Below are positions 51,250 through 62,870 of a stretch of DNA of 64,000 bases, one piece after another. The position numbers and the translations under genes were made by a program. This DNA is from Ilyonectria destructans (taxonomy: Eukaryota; Ascomycota; Sordariomycetes; Hypocreales; Nectriaceae). Below the pieces are notes generated by a model, which did not search any database, was not told the origin of the DNA, and saw only the letters and a list, made by a program, of their open reading frames with translations. Positions within the stretch are counted from its first letter, which is position 1, and the number at the start of each line of letters is the position of its first letter. The stretch is taken from the NCBI GenBank assembly GCA_020740775.1, contig JAHEWK010000041.1, positions 62,001-126,000 of the forward strand. Direction: 5' to 3'.

Positions 51250-52433
51250 ATGTTTATCGTGAATCGGTTTGTCCTAGTGGCGCTCGTTCTTAGTGCCTCT
51301 GCTAACGCCCGTCACCAGAATAAGTATAAGTCATATGCTTCCTATTCTGGCCTTGGGTTTGCCAATGGCTTGCCCACTTCCTCATGTTTACCGAAAGCCT
51401 CCATCACCGCTCTCGCTTCCGTGCCCACAACTGAATACAGCAGTGACGATAGGGTAACAGTCAGGAGAACGTTGACGGAGGCCAGCGCATCGGCTACTAG
51501 TAGCGAAGCCATACATTCACAATTCAAACCTGGAGTCAAGTGGGACATCTGCATCCACTACCCCATCAAGCATGACAGCGTTCATGACTTAGTGCCTGCC
51601 GCGGCCAAGGTCTGGGAAATTGACCTTGGGCACGCTCACGAGTTTCCCGGCATGATTCCCATGCTGAAAGTAGGTCAATCACAACATACAGTTGCAGCAT
51701 CGTTCTGATCCATTCTACATAGAAAGCAGGAAAATTCGTGATTTGCTACTTTAACGCTGGTGCCGTTCAGACCTGGGACGATGACAAAATCCAGTTTCCC
51801 GATTATAGCATCGGCAAGGCTCTGTACTACCCCTACAGCACCGAGGAGTTTTACGTCGACATTCGGGACGAACGTGTGCTCGACGTCATGAAAGCGAGAT
51901 TAAGATCAGCTGTTCAGGTCGGTTGTGACGGTGTCGACCCAGATAACGTCGATGCTTGGGTACAAGACGGCAATGACCCTACAGGCTTCAGCCTCAAACC
52001 TTCTGATTACGCAATGTACCTCAAAAGTATGGCCGAGTATGCACACTCGTTGATCACGCAACACGGCCAGCCCCTCTTAGTAGGCCAGAAGAACGCCCCT
52101 GAGCTTGTGGAGGGCCTAGTCTCGACCCTGGACTTTGCTGTTCTCGAACAGTGCCGCGGCATTAGCGAAGATGGAGAACATAGCTATCCCTTTTGTTCCG
52201 ACTTCCAGTCGTACATTGACGCTCGTAAGCCTGTGTTCCAAATCGAGTACCCTCCCTCTATTAGCAAGTTTGATGGCGCACTCAGCGCCTCTGACAAACT
52301 CTTCTACTGTAAGGTCGAGAACGGAGATGAGGACTTTAGCAAGATCCTCAAGTGGGCGTCCGATAAGCTTGATGGCTGGGGCGAGTACTGCCATGGTGAA
52401 CCCTTTCGTATTGCCGAAGCCGACCACGACTAA
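51250..52433 (+). CDS. Secreted GH114 glycosidase (endo-alpha-1,4-polygalactosaminidase type)
   Basis: Exons 51250..51669 and 51723..52433, intron GTAGGT...ACATAG; 376 residues. Signal peptide MFIVNRFVLVALVLSASANA. After a ~75-residue Ser/Thr-containing linker the GH114 domain runs from KWDICIHYPI to the end: VWEIDLGHAHEFPGMIPML, KFVICYFNAGAVQTW, EFYVDIRDERVLDVMKARL, VGCDGVDPDNVDAW, LVGQKNAPELV and DFAVLEQC. GCDGVDPDNVD is the family signature with acidic residues at the active site. Known members cut alpha-1,4-galactosaminogalactan-type polymers, found in fungal biofilm matrix, so a role in remodelling the fungus's own matrix is a fair inference. No damage is seen. Confidence 0.92.
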
Positions 52434-52882
52434 GCGTACCATGGAGAGATCCATGGTGGAGAACATCCGATAGATCTCATAATTTAACATGTCAATGACA
52501 ACTTATTCGCTACATGGAGCGCGGTGGCGGTCTATTTCGGCGATTTAGCGGGGTGTATCGTAGAGTCCAGTCTCAGGACGATAATAATATAAATGGAAAT
52601 CGGCCTCTTGTAGCCTCAAAGACAGATGACCAAGCTAGGTGGTATTCATTAGACAAGAGTCCACATTATCTACACATTCTATATATTAGTGAATATCGTA
52701 ATTGATTTGTCACCTCAGAAGCTTGAGCAATCTCTCCAGCTATATAAAGTCGAAGAACCTCCGACCCGATTCTGTCTCGCGTCCACCTCTGGTGACAATA
52801 TCTTGCAGATATCGCCCCAGATATCGACCCCAAAACCATATCTTTGATCTAGTATATCATTCCAACTCGCATATTTCACGAA
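52434..52882. other. Intergenic region with AGATATCG-rich motif
   Basis: Upstream of the small secreted protein gene; the ATATCG motif recurs near 52790-52830. TATATAAAG near 52739 may be its TATA box. Confidence 0.4.
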
Positions 52883-53545
52883 ATGTTTGCTTCGTTCCCC
52901 ACCCTCCTCGCCGCGGCCTCGGCCACCCTAGTCTCAGCTGTGGCCATTTCCCCTCGCGATCCAATATACACTGCCCTCACTCCTCACGAGCAGTACGGCT
53001 CCTCAATCGGAGCACTCGGGTGCAAAATCAATACAAAACACGTTGCCTACTTCCCTGAAGACGTTAGCTGCGATGATATTTGTATCAAGGTTTCTTACGG
53101 GGGCCGCAAGCTTTATCTGCTCCGTATCGACCAGTCCACTAGATACCACGACATCTCCTACGCCGCTTGGAATTGGCTTGCCTTCGGCAAGCATGTCACT
53201 GAGGACCCGCGGACGGGCGGTGGCATTGACATGGAGTACGAGACTGTCCACCCTAGCAACTGTCACGACCTGCTCGACGACGGTAAACTACCTCTCATGG
53301 CTGCCAACAGCATGGACTACCTGGCCTCGTGTCTTGCTCAGCCGAGCAGCTGGGTCGCAAATAATTACCGCCTCTACAATATTGCTAATGACATTTGCAC
53401 GTTGGGTATTGATGAACTCTGCACCGTCAACCTTGCTGTCTCTAACCTGCCCGTGTGCCCCAGCGGCCTCGGGTCTGAAGCCGAGCTCAACCTGAAGGTC
53501 ATAAACATTGCTTACGGTACCGGCAAAGAATATCAAGCTACATAA
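52883..53545 (+). CDS. Small secreted protein, cysteine-containing, conserved-looking
   Basis: 220 codons from ATG. Residues 1-20 are a signal peptide (MFASFPTLLAAASATLVSAV) followed by AISPRDPIY. The core SIGALGCKINTKHVAYFPED, CDDICIKVSYGGRKLYLLRI, DISYAAWNWLAFGK, GGGIDMEYETVHPSNC resembles secreted fungal proteins with a double-psi-beta-barrel-like (expansin/barwin-type) fold, but I am unsure of the family name. Eight cysteines could form disulfides. The middle VPxxNC-like turn and the GGG loop fit that fold. No intron needed. Possible roles are wall loosening or host/neighbour interaction. Confidence 0.8.
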   Translation: MFASFPTLLAAASATLVSAVAISPRDPIYTALTPHEQYGSSIGALGCKINTKHVAYFPEDVSCDDICIKVSYGGRKLYLLRIDQSTRYHDISYAAWNWLAFGKHVTEDPRTGGGIDMEYETVHPSNCHDLLDDGKLPLMAANSMDYLASCLAQPSSWVANNYRLYNIANDICTLGIDELCTVNLAVSNLPVCPSGLGSEAELNLKVINIAYGTGKEYQAT

Positions 53546-54066
53546 CCCGGGAATGTTCTGTAATGAAAGCGCCCAATAAGGAGTGCTTGTCATCATGAGT
53601 TCAATGGGGGTATATAACATCAATGATATGCAGTAGAGGCTTTCGCTTTCTCCACCTTGCAGTATATAGTTAATAAACAAACACAGCCATCGACAATTCC
53701 TACTTACAATCTCAGAATGAACGAATGTGATACACTATATACCCCAAGTCTTGCCTATGACCCTCTGTGCCAAGGCTACGTTTCTGCTACGCCCCTACCT
53801 CCCTACGGCCGCTCTCGCTTTCACTGAAAACGGACTGTAATGCACCTAATTGGCTCATCACTCGTGCAATCCTCTTTCACTTGAAACGTGCCTTGGCTTT
53901 TACGTTGACGCATTCTATGTCAGTCAAAGGAGGACCTATGGATCTTATTGACTAGACCCTCAGCTCTGAATAGCTTAGCTTTGCTCGGTTTAGTATATCG
54001 CACTCATTCCCTGAGCGCCCAAACATAAAATAGTTGCACCTGCATACACTTCGAGGAGAACGATTT
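53546..54066. other. No supported gene
   Basis: 3' flanks of two convergent genes. Confidence 0.4.
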
Positions 54067-54786
54067 TCAGAAAATGATACATTCACCGTCATCGCCATCG
54101 CTACCCTCATCATCGTCTCCTCCAACCCAAATTGGTTGAATGCATATCTCAAAGAGAAAACCCGGATCGGTATGTAGGATCGCTGCGACTTTTCGGAGAA
54201 ATCTAGCCTTTAAAAACTCAAATTCTTTCTCCTTATAGAGAGTGACATTGTCTTCGAATGTCTCCTTGGGGGTCTCTAAGATGATCTTGAGACGAGAGAA
54301 GTTGGGTTGGAGACGTAACAGTTCCACGAGATGTAACTGTTCCACGAGATTTCGCAGCGACATTTGCTGAAATGTCCCCTTGGGACAAAATCTTATATTC
54401 TGATCATGTGGAAGATTCACACTGAAAATTATATTTGAACGTGGTGTTTGGCTTTGGCTCGAGGGGTTGGGATTAGCGTCTCGATCAGCCTCACGTTCCG
54501 CTGCACGGCCGAGCACACTGTCAGGAGTATGTTCCAATTTCGGCTGCGGTTCATTGCGACGATCGGTTTCTAGCTTCAGTTCCGACAGCGGCTGCAGAAC
54601 TTGGCCAGTATCGTGTATAAGCGCGGGTGCATACTGAAGTGTCGGACGATCTCTGGATTTCAACAGAATGGGAGTGGGGGCCGGGTGAATTCTAGGCACA
54701 TGAAGCGAGAATTGAGATGCGATGCGCGGATGAGGCTGAGGCAACGGGAGCAATACTAGCAGTACGGAAAGCAAGATACTTGCCAT
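54067..54786 (-). CDS. Hypothetical secreted protein
   Basis: 239 codons from ATG. Residues 1-~22 are hydrophobic (MASILLSVLLVLLPLPQPHP), a probable signal peptide; the middle is hydrophilic and low in structure, then a globular part (NIIFSVNLPHDQNIRFCPKG, LVEQLHLVELLRLQPNFS, LKARFLRKVAAILHTD) and an acidic C-terminus GGDDDEGSDGDDGE. No family is recognised. No introns needed. A duplicated NNT-like segment TCCACGAGATGTAACTGT near 54323 gives the repeat VEQLHLVELL. Confidence 0.5.
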   Translation of the reverse strand: MASILLSVLLVLLPLPQPHPRIASQFSLHVPRIHPAPTPILLKSRDRPTLQYAPALIHDTGQVLQPLSELKLETDRRNEPQPKLEHTPDSVLGRAAEREADRDANPNPSSQSQTPRSNIIFSVNLPHDQNIRFCPKGTFQQMSLRNLVEQLHLVELLRLQPNFSRLKIILETPKETFEDNVTLYKEKEFEFLKARFLRKVAAILHTDPGFLFEICIQPIWVGGDDDEGSDGDDGECIIF

Positions 54787-57753
54787 GCTGTGTTAGGGAC
54801 GGTGGGCGCCCGCGAGTATACGGCTTGGTGCGCTCATGCAAGGCCGCATGTTCACTTGACGCCTGGCATATTTACGCTAACGTCGCCATCCTAGCCTGCC
54901 AAGTATTATTGACTTTCCAGGCGGCTTCGAGTACCCCCACGAGTCACTCACAAATGCCCTCGCTTGTTTTCTTCGATTCCTCCTGTACACGTCGACCCGC
55001 GTCCCAACACATATTCCATTCAACACAATGGATGCGGCTTGGCAAACCAACAGGCCCACGCTTCATGGGTCATCCTTATGAGTGGTCCCTGATGTGTCGT
55101 TCACAGGGGGTTTCTCCCCGCTCGGTTGGCGTCGCAATGAGTCGGGATGAGCAATGGGTCGATGCCCCGGGTACAGCTCCAGCCGAGTGATATACTTCGG
55201 ACGGTACCTAGCAACAGGCAGAGCCCTTAGCCCTGAAGGCCTGGTCTAGTAGCTCTGGGACGGATAAGTACCGACACGCCGGAGGGATCGGGATTGCCGG
55301 GCGAATGAAAGCCTCACCGATTTTGGATCCTGTCCCCAGCCCCGTTTCCGTCACCTTTGCCCAGAAGCACCCCTCGCCGGGAAAAGCGACGCGTCTGTGT
55401 CCCTTCAATGGCCCCTGTTGGTGCTCCGCGGCGCTAGTTGAATCACACCTTACGGTCAGCACGGCCAAAGGACCCAGGTCATATCGACGCCACTCTGGCA
55501 CTGTGTGAATGACCTGTCAGAAAGCTGCAGGCACCCTGCCCTTGCACCGTACCGCGTCAAGAGAGTATCCGCCCTGACCCTGGACCCTGTCCTCAGCCTC
55601 ATCCACCCATCTCAATTCTAACTGCGCGCGTCCAGACTCACCATCCCTCGCACTTGGACTCCGTACATGCTGGTAACACTACGTATCATTCCCACATGCG
55701 TTTCCCACAAGAAATTGAGTACAGGCTAAGTGACACAGTGGCCAACAGCATCATCGATCATGCGGGACCGTCGAGAATGGTGTGGTGTGAATTGGCTGGT
55801 TGGGTTGTTCAGACCGTGGCTGTGGTGGCGGTTGGGCATTGGGCAACTACCGCCTCATTCATTGACCAACAACACGGCTACTAAGCATGTGCAAGGATAG
55901 TGTCCACCGGGGCTGCCGAACTGGTGCAAGATATCATTTGCGAACCGAGGAGGCGGCCGCGTTAGCAGCACGCCGTCAACACAATTCAACCAGGGCGGGT
56001 GACCAGTGAATGGAAATTGTTAAAACACGAAACCCCCGTCACGCTACCTGGGATCATGGATGCCTCCGTGCGGCCTCAACGGGATGTCTAGATTTCAAGG
56101 ATAGCTAGATTTGGTCGGCTGCTTAGGCGGTCGCATCAATAGCTGGGCCGCCTCGTCACCCTGTCTATACGTGTTGTAGGGTGCTTGGAATGATTGGTTC
56201 GCGCAGACCCACTATATTGGCTCCGCTCCAACGTACTAGACGGCCCTCGCGAGAGATGCTGTATTCTCATTCGTTGGCCCGTGCATACATCCCCTGTAGC
56301 GTTAACCACATCAAATACAATGGAAAACTTATATGCGATAGAACACCGCAAATACTACAGATTAGTGGGAAATAACTTCATAATCCAAATCGCCTAGTTG
56401 ATGTTAATATAGTGGCCAATTCTCAGATTACCTGGATGTCTACAAATGGGAGGGTTGCTAAACGGCGGCTGCCCATCTTCTAATTGCCGGCTGCCCCATG
56501 GCGTGCTAGCGTGTTTTGAATCACCACCAAAAATTAATCGCCAGCTGCCAAACGCAGAAACAAATATTTGGCGGGGGGCGGGGGGTAGGCATAATACCGG
56601 GCAACTTCGGCGTAGGGTCACTAAGGCTCTCCCACCCATCGTCTGTCCGGAGGCTAAGGAGTGTTGGGGTCCAACTCGACTTGGGTGGAGAGGTAATTAC
56701 AATCTCTACGCATCGCAACAGCCCGCGAGCTCGGACACGGCCAATTCTTTCAAAACGGCTTCTCTGTGGTTTTCAAAACAGGGCCTCGCGATCTCTACGT
56801 CGTCACCTGTCGGGGTGTCGGGTGCTCTCTTTTTCTGTCTCGGCCTGCGACGAGGCGCGGCCAGAGGTGGGTTGGCATAATCTTAGTCTACGTATAGCAG
56901 TAGGGACGGGTGCCATGGTGCAAATCATAAGAGCTGGGGTTCTTGTTGTCGTCCATGGCAGGCATGAATTGGCCGCCACGCTGACAGTCTCCTCTTGGCC
57001 AAACAGGCCTTATAGATAATATGACCCAGCCGATCCGCGCCCGGCGACCTGAACTAAGAGCCGCCATGGCAGGTTCGGACAAGGCGCCTGAACCAATACC
57101 GGCAATGACGAAATGCTCTGATCTGTCATACTATTCGTCCACGGTGCCGGGGGAAGTGGCTTCGGGGATGGGCTCGTCGCTGAGAGGCCAACGCCGTCGG
57201 TACCTCGGCGAGCCTGAGGGATGAGGGGCGATATTCTCGTCCATTATGCCGCGCGGTCGGAGAGAGAATGGAGTCGTCATCACGAGGTCGATCATGTCCT
57301 GTCTTGACGCGCTTCACTATGGTAGGACGAGCCGTCAGCTCATAGGGGAGCAGCCGGCAATCAGACCAGACGACGCAGGCGTGTAGGTAGTGTTTGCGAC
57401 ACTACGCGCTTGCCAGTCCAGGACAGCCAAGGCTCTGGGCCCTCCGACTGCAACGCGAGGTGAAGGATTCATCCCCAACAAAGTGGGTATAGCTGTGTCC
57501 TGTATCACAGCTCAAACCGTGACCGAATGGCACCAGGCGGGGTGGAAGAATTGGTGGCCAATACCCACAATTTCGGAGAAGCAATCTCGCCAACCCGTCC
57601 CTGCCCACCAGGGGCTCGCGCTTGATCGTGTCAACGTTGATGTCCAATAGGAGCCAACTGAGGCTGGTTCGGCGCGTGATGACACTGGGCTCGGCCTTAG
57701 CGTGCAACAGGTGTTGTGATTCGGCACGGTCTATCGGTGTACAGAATACCTAC
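54787..57753. other. Long region without a supported gene
   Basis: Many short frames on both strands (up to 167 codons) overlap without coherent composition, signal peptides or domains. No element ends, tRNA or rRNA recognised. The length and stop-rich nature suggest decayed sequence. Confidence 0.4.
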
Positions 57754-58272
57754 ATGCCACTGTTATCGTATGATGCCGATGCTATTGAGGCATTATCACA
57801 ACAGTGGGCTAATGCTGATGACCTCAGGCGGTCATTCCTCAATACAACACACCCACTTTCAACTCTCTTAGCAATCCCTGCTGTGGTCACTTGGAAGGAG
57901 GAAAAAGATGCTAGGTTAGCTGATCAAGCCGAAAGCCCGGATACCGTCATCAACAGTGATTTTATCTCGGTAGCCTCATCGATTGAGCTGCCGCCTTTGT
58001 CGCGGGAAGGAGGGTCAGATAGTGATGATATTGAGATCATTACATCCGTACAAATTGAGTCTACAACCCGGCGTATTTTCAACATTGAGAACATGCCATT
58101 TGCAGACGAAATGGCCGAGGAAAATGAGGCACAGTTACAGACTGTAGATACGGCGGATTTGGATATAATGGGGCTCCTAATCGCTATTCAGATGACGAGG
58201 TTGAGCCAGAAATCGCAATTGGAGGCACACAGGTTACTGTGCCAAAGTCGCGGCGGCGGACATAGGGTCTGA
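57754..58272 (+). CDS. Hypothetical protein, probably a 3' exon or relic
   Basis: From ATG 57754 (MPLLSYDADAIEALSQQW) 172 codons; the same frame is open to 57622 but begins with TTG there. A TACAG just before AATACCTAC at 57746 could be an acceptor. Contains a helical start, LSTLLAIPAVVTWKEEKDAR, and an acidic Ser/Asp/Glu patch (EGGSDSDDIEIIT). Ends SRGGGHRV. The mixture of helix and acidic tail is seen at the C-terminus of some transposases, but I do not recognise it. Confidence 0.35.
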   Translation: MPLLSYDADAIEALSQQWANADDLRRSFLNTTHPLSTLLAIPAVVTWKEEKDARLADQAESPDTVINSDFISVASSIELPPLSREGGSDSDDIEIITSVQIESTTRRIFNIENMPFADEMAEENEAQLQTVDTADLDIMGLLIAIQMTRLSQKSQLEAHRLLCQSRGGGHRV

Positions 58273-58665
58273 ATAGATCAATTGACCACGACACCATCTA
58301 TGGATAAAAATGACCCAAATTAAGATATATAATAATTCAGATCTGTGATTATATAATAGTCTTTTTTTTTTTAATTGACCTTCTGCTTGGTATCGTATTG
58401 TATTAATGAAGTTGGAAAAGGCGGTTACACATGCGACGCGGTTACGGGTTCTGTCACCCCCTCTCCAAGGGAGAGGGGGAAGCCCTTAGCTCCCAGTGGA
58501 GCCTGCGATCACGTGTGCTAAAGTCAGCCCTAGTGGTAAGGCAAAAGACGCGTCATCGGACTAATGATAGTCCTTTCCTTCACGAATATAACACGCGCTG
58601 TTGTCCTCATTCATCCCTTTTCTGCACGTCTAAATCCTCCAAAGACCTGAATCGCATTCTCAAAC
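58273..58665. other. Promoter side of the MYND/RING gene
   Basis: Contains a poly-T run of about 11 near 58362. No gene. Confidence 0.4.
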
Positions 58666-59811
58666 ATGGACACATGTACAAAGTGCTCCAAACCTTCTGG
58701 TCAACACTGCATTCGCTGTGCTGTGCCATACTGTTCCAGAGCATGCCAAGTCGAAGATTGGCCCTCACATAAACTTAAATGTGGGTGGCAAATTCTAATC
58801 GCCGGCATATCAAGCACAGCAGCAAACTTTGGCCACCGTCTAAGTCGCGAAACTCAAATCTCACCAGCGATTACTGTACTTTGCAATCCGCACGGAGAGT
58901 GGAACCTGGTCGCAAAACTCCCTCAGGAGAAAGATTTCGTTTCCGATCTTATCACATGGCTATGTTACAGAGAACGAATCGGAGCTACCCGAAACGTGAA
59001 GCTCGCTTCTATGGTTTTCAATACATCCAAGCCTGCCGCGAAAGCCGCAGCGAATGGTTTAAAAAGAGCTTGCCAGTGGCCGGAAGGGTTTACCATGGGC
59101 CAAGTCTCTACTTCTACACTACCAGGCAATCCAGCGAGGCGATTAATCCAGTTCAGTTCCAACTTGATGCTTCAAGGCGACAAAATCGAAAATCATGTTG
59201 CGAAAAAAGACACTTACGAATCTGCATTGCTCGTACTCAGTGAATGGGAATCTCATTTGGACGAACAGTACAAGCTACTCTGGATCGATCAATCCGTTCA
59301 GGCTTGGGGGAGACTTACCAAATTTCTCATTGATACAGATCGGATCCAAGAAGCACAGGAACCTGCACGCGTATTTGTTACGCTTTCTTGTTCAAATACC
59401 TTCGGGGAAACGAAAGACACAGACGGGGTTCTATTAAGCTGCGCACAAATATTTCTTGGTAACAAGGGTTACGGTATGGCTTTTGTTGCAGCGATGAAAG
59501 TGAAGGACTCAGAGAATGAACAGGCTCGGAACATCTTAAGACAAGTCCGTCCCCACCTGCCAATCGAACGACTCAACCTCGCTTTGGGGACTTTGGGCCT
59601 ACTTCATGGAGAGAACAGGCGTAAACACATCACTGCTTTGCCTTGTACCGAACAAAGGGCTGATGGTGACTGTGTCATTTGTTTGGACTGCTTACTGGAG
59701 AATGTTGTTAAAACAAAATGCGGCCATTTTTTTCACGATGTCTGTATTGACACCTGGCGCTATACATCGCAGAAAAACGGGTGCCCAGTTTGCAAAGAGC
59801 TGGTATGCTAG
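58666..59811 (+). CDS. MYND zinc finger plus RING-H2 protein
   Basis: 381 codons from ATG, no intron. N-terminal MYND finger, residues 4-39: CTKC, CIRC, CSRAC, HKLKC, with the W-x-x-H spacing (EDWPSHKLKC). A ~280-residue middle of helical character without known domain (SALLVLSEWESHLDEQYKLL). C-terminal RING, residues ~336-377: CVICLDC, CGHFFHDVC, WRYTSQKNGCPVC, i.e. C3H2C3 order, RING-H2. RING-H2 proteins are E3 ubiquitin ligases; MYND fingers bind proline-rich peptides, so this looks like a ligase with a recruitment module. The two at opposite ends of one fungal protein is uncommon. No damage seen. Confidence 0.85.
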   Translation: MDTCTKCSKPSGQHCIRCAVPYCSRACQVEDWPSHKLKCGWQILIAGISSTAANFGHRLSRETQISPAITVLCNPHGEWNLVAKLPQEKDFVSDLITWLCYRERIGATRNVKLASMVFNTSKPAAKAAANGLKRACQWPEGFTMGQVSTSTLPGNPARRLIQFSSNLMLQGDKIENHVAKKDTYESALLVLSEWESHLDEQYKLLWIDQSVQAWGRLTKFLIDTDRIQEAQEPARVFVTLSCSNTFGETKDTDGVLLSCAQIFLGNKGYGMAFVAAMKVKDSENEQARNILRQVRPHLPIERLNLALGTLGLLHGENRRKHITALPCTEQRADGDCVICLDCLLENVVKTKCGHFFHDVCIDTWRYTSQKNGCPVCKELVC

Positions 59812-60449
59812 AAAGCGGTCGTGTATGGATTGTCAGTTCATTGGTTGTTGGGCCGAATCAATGAGGGTACGAATTTTTTTCTTTCTCATACAGTATCATG
59901 CATTTTCCCTTCTCAGTTATCAGTCTACCGTCTGCCCCGTTGTTCTTATAAGAAGCTGTCGCAGCAACGGTCGCCGCTCCCTTACGTAGGTGCATTAGGT
60001 AGCACAGAAACAGCGACTCTGACGAATTTCCTCCTGCGTCCGAGCTCCTACTTCACTCCTCGCCCCCGGATCCCTTAAACACACACACCATTAGTAAAAA
60101 CCCGACTAGACTTTGAGCGTTAAAACTTGGAAAAAATTAGTTCTATAACCTAAATCTACTAATTAGTGCCTTTTGATTCATCTTATCTATTCAGTAAGGT
60201 CTTTTCTTTTCTCGTTATTGCTGTATGTGTCTTGCAAGTTGTTGACCTCGTCGTCGACTCCGGGTCTTGCAGCTAATCAGAATTTAGCGGTCAAACTAAA
60301 CCGCATTCGATTTTCGTGGTCAAATCCAAACTACATTAGGAATAGTGCAAATGCAACAGACCACACCCTGTATATCCACTTGTTGAGTTTCATAAAGAAT
60401 AAAAAGTTTATTGAAGATGTTGGATTGACCCTCGGGTGACGGAATAAGG
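59812..60449. other. No supported gene
   Basis: Short frames only; the 3' flank of the MYND/RING gene. Confidence 0.4.
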
Positions 60450-60690
60450 GCCAGATAGGCACAATCCTCTGATACATCAATATCTTGATCTTAGTCATAG
60501 AGGGTGAAATTGACAGGAAAAATCCCTCACGGAAAGAGGGGTCCGGGAAGCAACTGAGAACATCAATCAAATCATCATCTTTGGTCTCCACATCGTATCG
60601 AACGCTATTGCCCTGATCGAATTGGCAGTGACGGATCCATCATACTGTTACATGCTGCAGTTACTCGGACAATTGGGTGCATACCGGAGG
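60450..60690 (-). repeat. Copy B of the dispersed coding-like repeat
   Basis: Partner of 10476-10748, same orientation. Minus-strand text: VETKDDDLIDVLSCFPDPSF, REGFFLSISPSMTKIKILMY. Some stops in this frame upstream, so probably a decayed gene fragment. Confidence 0.55.
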
Positions 60691-61034
60691 GCTGTTGTGA
60701 ATGGATGGGCATCTGTCGCACCTAACCAGGGAACAGTCATCGAACCGAGTTTGGATGACACTATGTGTTTCCAGAGTGGCGCGTCTATCATTATCAATCA
60801 TTGTGACAAGGACAATGAAATGAAACGATTGCTGATTAAGCAAGACTATAATGACAATAATCATTGAGGGGCAATGAATGAAATGATAATGATTGAAACA
60901 CCTCAATGAATGGAATTTCCCGGTGGACCGTACTGAATGTCCTATAACACTGCAAAACATCATGTTTAGTCCGGCTCTTCCGCCGCCAGATCCTTCAACA
61001 ATCCGTCATAATCCTCCAGCAAGCCCGCTCCCAA
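60691..61034. other. No supported gene
   Basis: AT-rich spacer with many ATCATT motifs. Confidence 0.4.
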
Positions 61035-62130
61035 CTAGGATTCCACTGTTTGCGTAATTGCGATCGTTTCTGCCTGCAACCGGCAGCGTTTCGCTGACAC
61101 CATATTCCCACAGGAAGAAAACACTCTCTCGCACTCGGCAGCCATTGGAGGCACAGAGAGTACGTCTATAGCCATCCGTGTTAAACGCGGGTATTCAAAC
61201 CTCTTGTTGAACCAGTATAAAAACGGATCGCAGTCCTTTTCAATAGGGTCGGCGAGGCGTAACCATCTATCGAGCTCATCGTCCATTTTATCCTCGCACG
61301 GTGCTGGCTGTGCTGTGCCTGTAGACTTGAAGCTATCCAAATAGGAAGAGAAGGAGTCAACTTCTACTTTCTTTGCTTTCTTAATTGGTCTCGGGCCGTC
61401 AGGGTCTGCCCGTTCGAATTGAATGTTGAGCTTTCTCAATCTAATCTGGCCTCTGTCGATAGGCACGATAAAGGAAATCCCATCGGATCGCTGGGTGGAG
61501 AACCGTAGCAACATAGTAAGCAGGAGCCTGGTCAATGATGCTGTAATATTTGTTCAGCTTGACCCACGCGAGGTTGATGTTCGTCCTAAAATGAGCAGGT
61601 TCTGATGTTCGATCTGCATAGAGCTTTGCTTCCTCTAAATGACCCATCAGCCACTCATATGCAGGGCAAATGTCTTGCATTAAACGATACGCGGCTTCTT
61701 TTCCGCCGGTTCGGATCCGCTGTTTCCCATCACCTTCGAGCTTCTTGACACAGGTCTCGAAATGGTGTAGAAGATCCTGATAGAGTCCAATAGTCTGTCA
61801 ATCTTCCTCTGTAAGCAAAGCATCGTCTTCGAGGCACCGTGGTAAAAGTCTCTGCCGGGCTCCGTTACTCCTCGGCTTCGACATTGCGTAACGCACATCC
61901 GAAATGACGGCTTCAATGTAAGGGTGTAGCTTGATCGCACGGCTCATCATGTAGAATTGGGAGAGCCATCGGGTATTGTTATCAACGATGACGTCGAGTA
62001 AACCAGGCCAACACTTCTCTCTGTCCTGTCTCTGAGCTTCCCGAAGCATCTCGGTGACTCTGTTGGAGCGGTTTATCCAGACCATTAGGTTGTGAAGCTT
62101 TCCGACTGGGCCTACGTGCGAGTTATTCGA
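61035..62130 (-). pseudogene. hAT transposase relic
   Basis: Minus-strand text can be followed through several frames: KLHNLMVWINRSNRVTEMLR, VDNNTRWLSQFYMMSRAI, CPAYEWLMGHLEEAKLYAD, YYSIIDQAPAYYVATVLHPA, then the dimerisation domain FEYPRLTRMAIDVLSVPPMA, ECERVFSSCGNMVSAKRC. At least two frame changes and a stop after ALLTEED. The N-terminal BED finger and first catalytic Asp region are missing or too decayed to see. It belongs to a different hAT lineage from the fragment at 37841. Confidence 0.85.
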
Positions 62131-62870
62131 GGTACCTGGATCTACGCCGTCTGTTATGTATTGCTTGATTCTTTCGCGCTACACAAACAGATCACTACAA
62201 TGCAGTAAGTTCTCTACCGTGGGCTTGGTGACTCCGAATCGATCGGTGGACTAATACGTTAGTGACAGACTACTTTACTCGCGAAGACCTGATCGTACAA
62301 GCTGGACAACTGCAACCCGCCTCATCCTTCTTGCCTGAGAACACGGAGGTGAAGCTTATCTTTAGACTTCGAACCCATGGCGGATGATACAGGAACGCAC
62401 TTATATACCCCGCTCGCCCTTTTACGTTCACCTGAGGAAGCTAGAACTTGCTTCAATCGAATGCTTTCCGCAGAGGCTACATGGTTTCCCGAAGCAAATG
62501 CCAAGTTTTTTCTTGACGCGGAGCAATAACTTCGTTCAGGTCAGGCTGGTGACTCCCCAGTGTCAAACCAGTCTCACCAGCTACTCTTATCATTGGTTTG
62601 TACATGGTTATTGGCTAGATTTGCTTGTAGGGAGGCAACCAGCATCACGCCCTTCAGCAGCTAAAGGGCAATGGCCTGACACTCAACTCTCGATTATTAT
62701 GGCTCTTCGCCTTTTAGTCAATATATCGCCAATTAATGCATGCAAGTCGGATGCTCAAGTGCTGAAAAGACTGTGTATTACTCCGTAACTAAGCTTGATA
62801 ATATAAATCTATAACCACCTACAAGCAGGTCCGCTCCAAGTAACCGGTACTGGCTAAGATATGGTAAAAT
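62131..62870. other. No supported gene
   Basis: Probably 5' remnants of the hAT copy on the left; no inverted terminal repeat found. Confidence 0.35.

Noticed and set aside
54717..55190. 157-codon plus-strand frame
   Set aside because: Antisense to the start of the secreted-protein gene at 54067-54786 and no domain.
56446..57019. Overlapping frames of 144 and 167 codons on the plus strand
   Set aside because: Two frames over the same DNA, neither with known motifs; GC-rich open reading by chance is likely.
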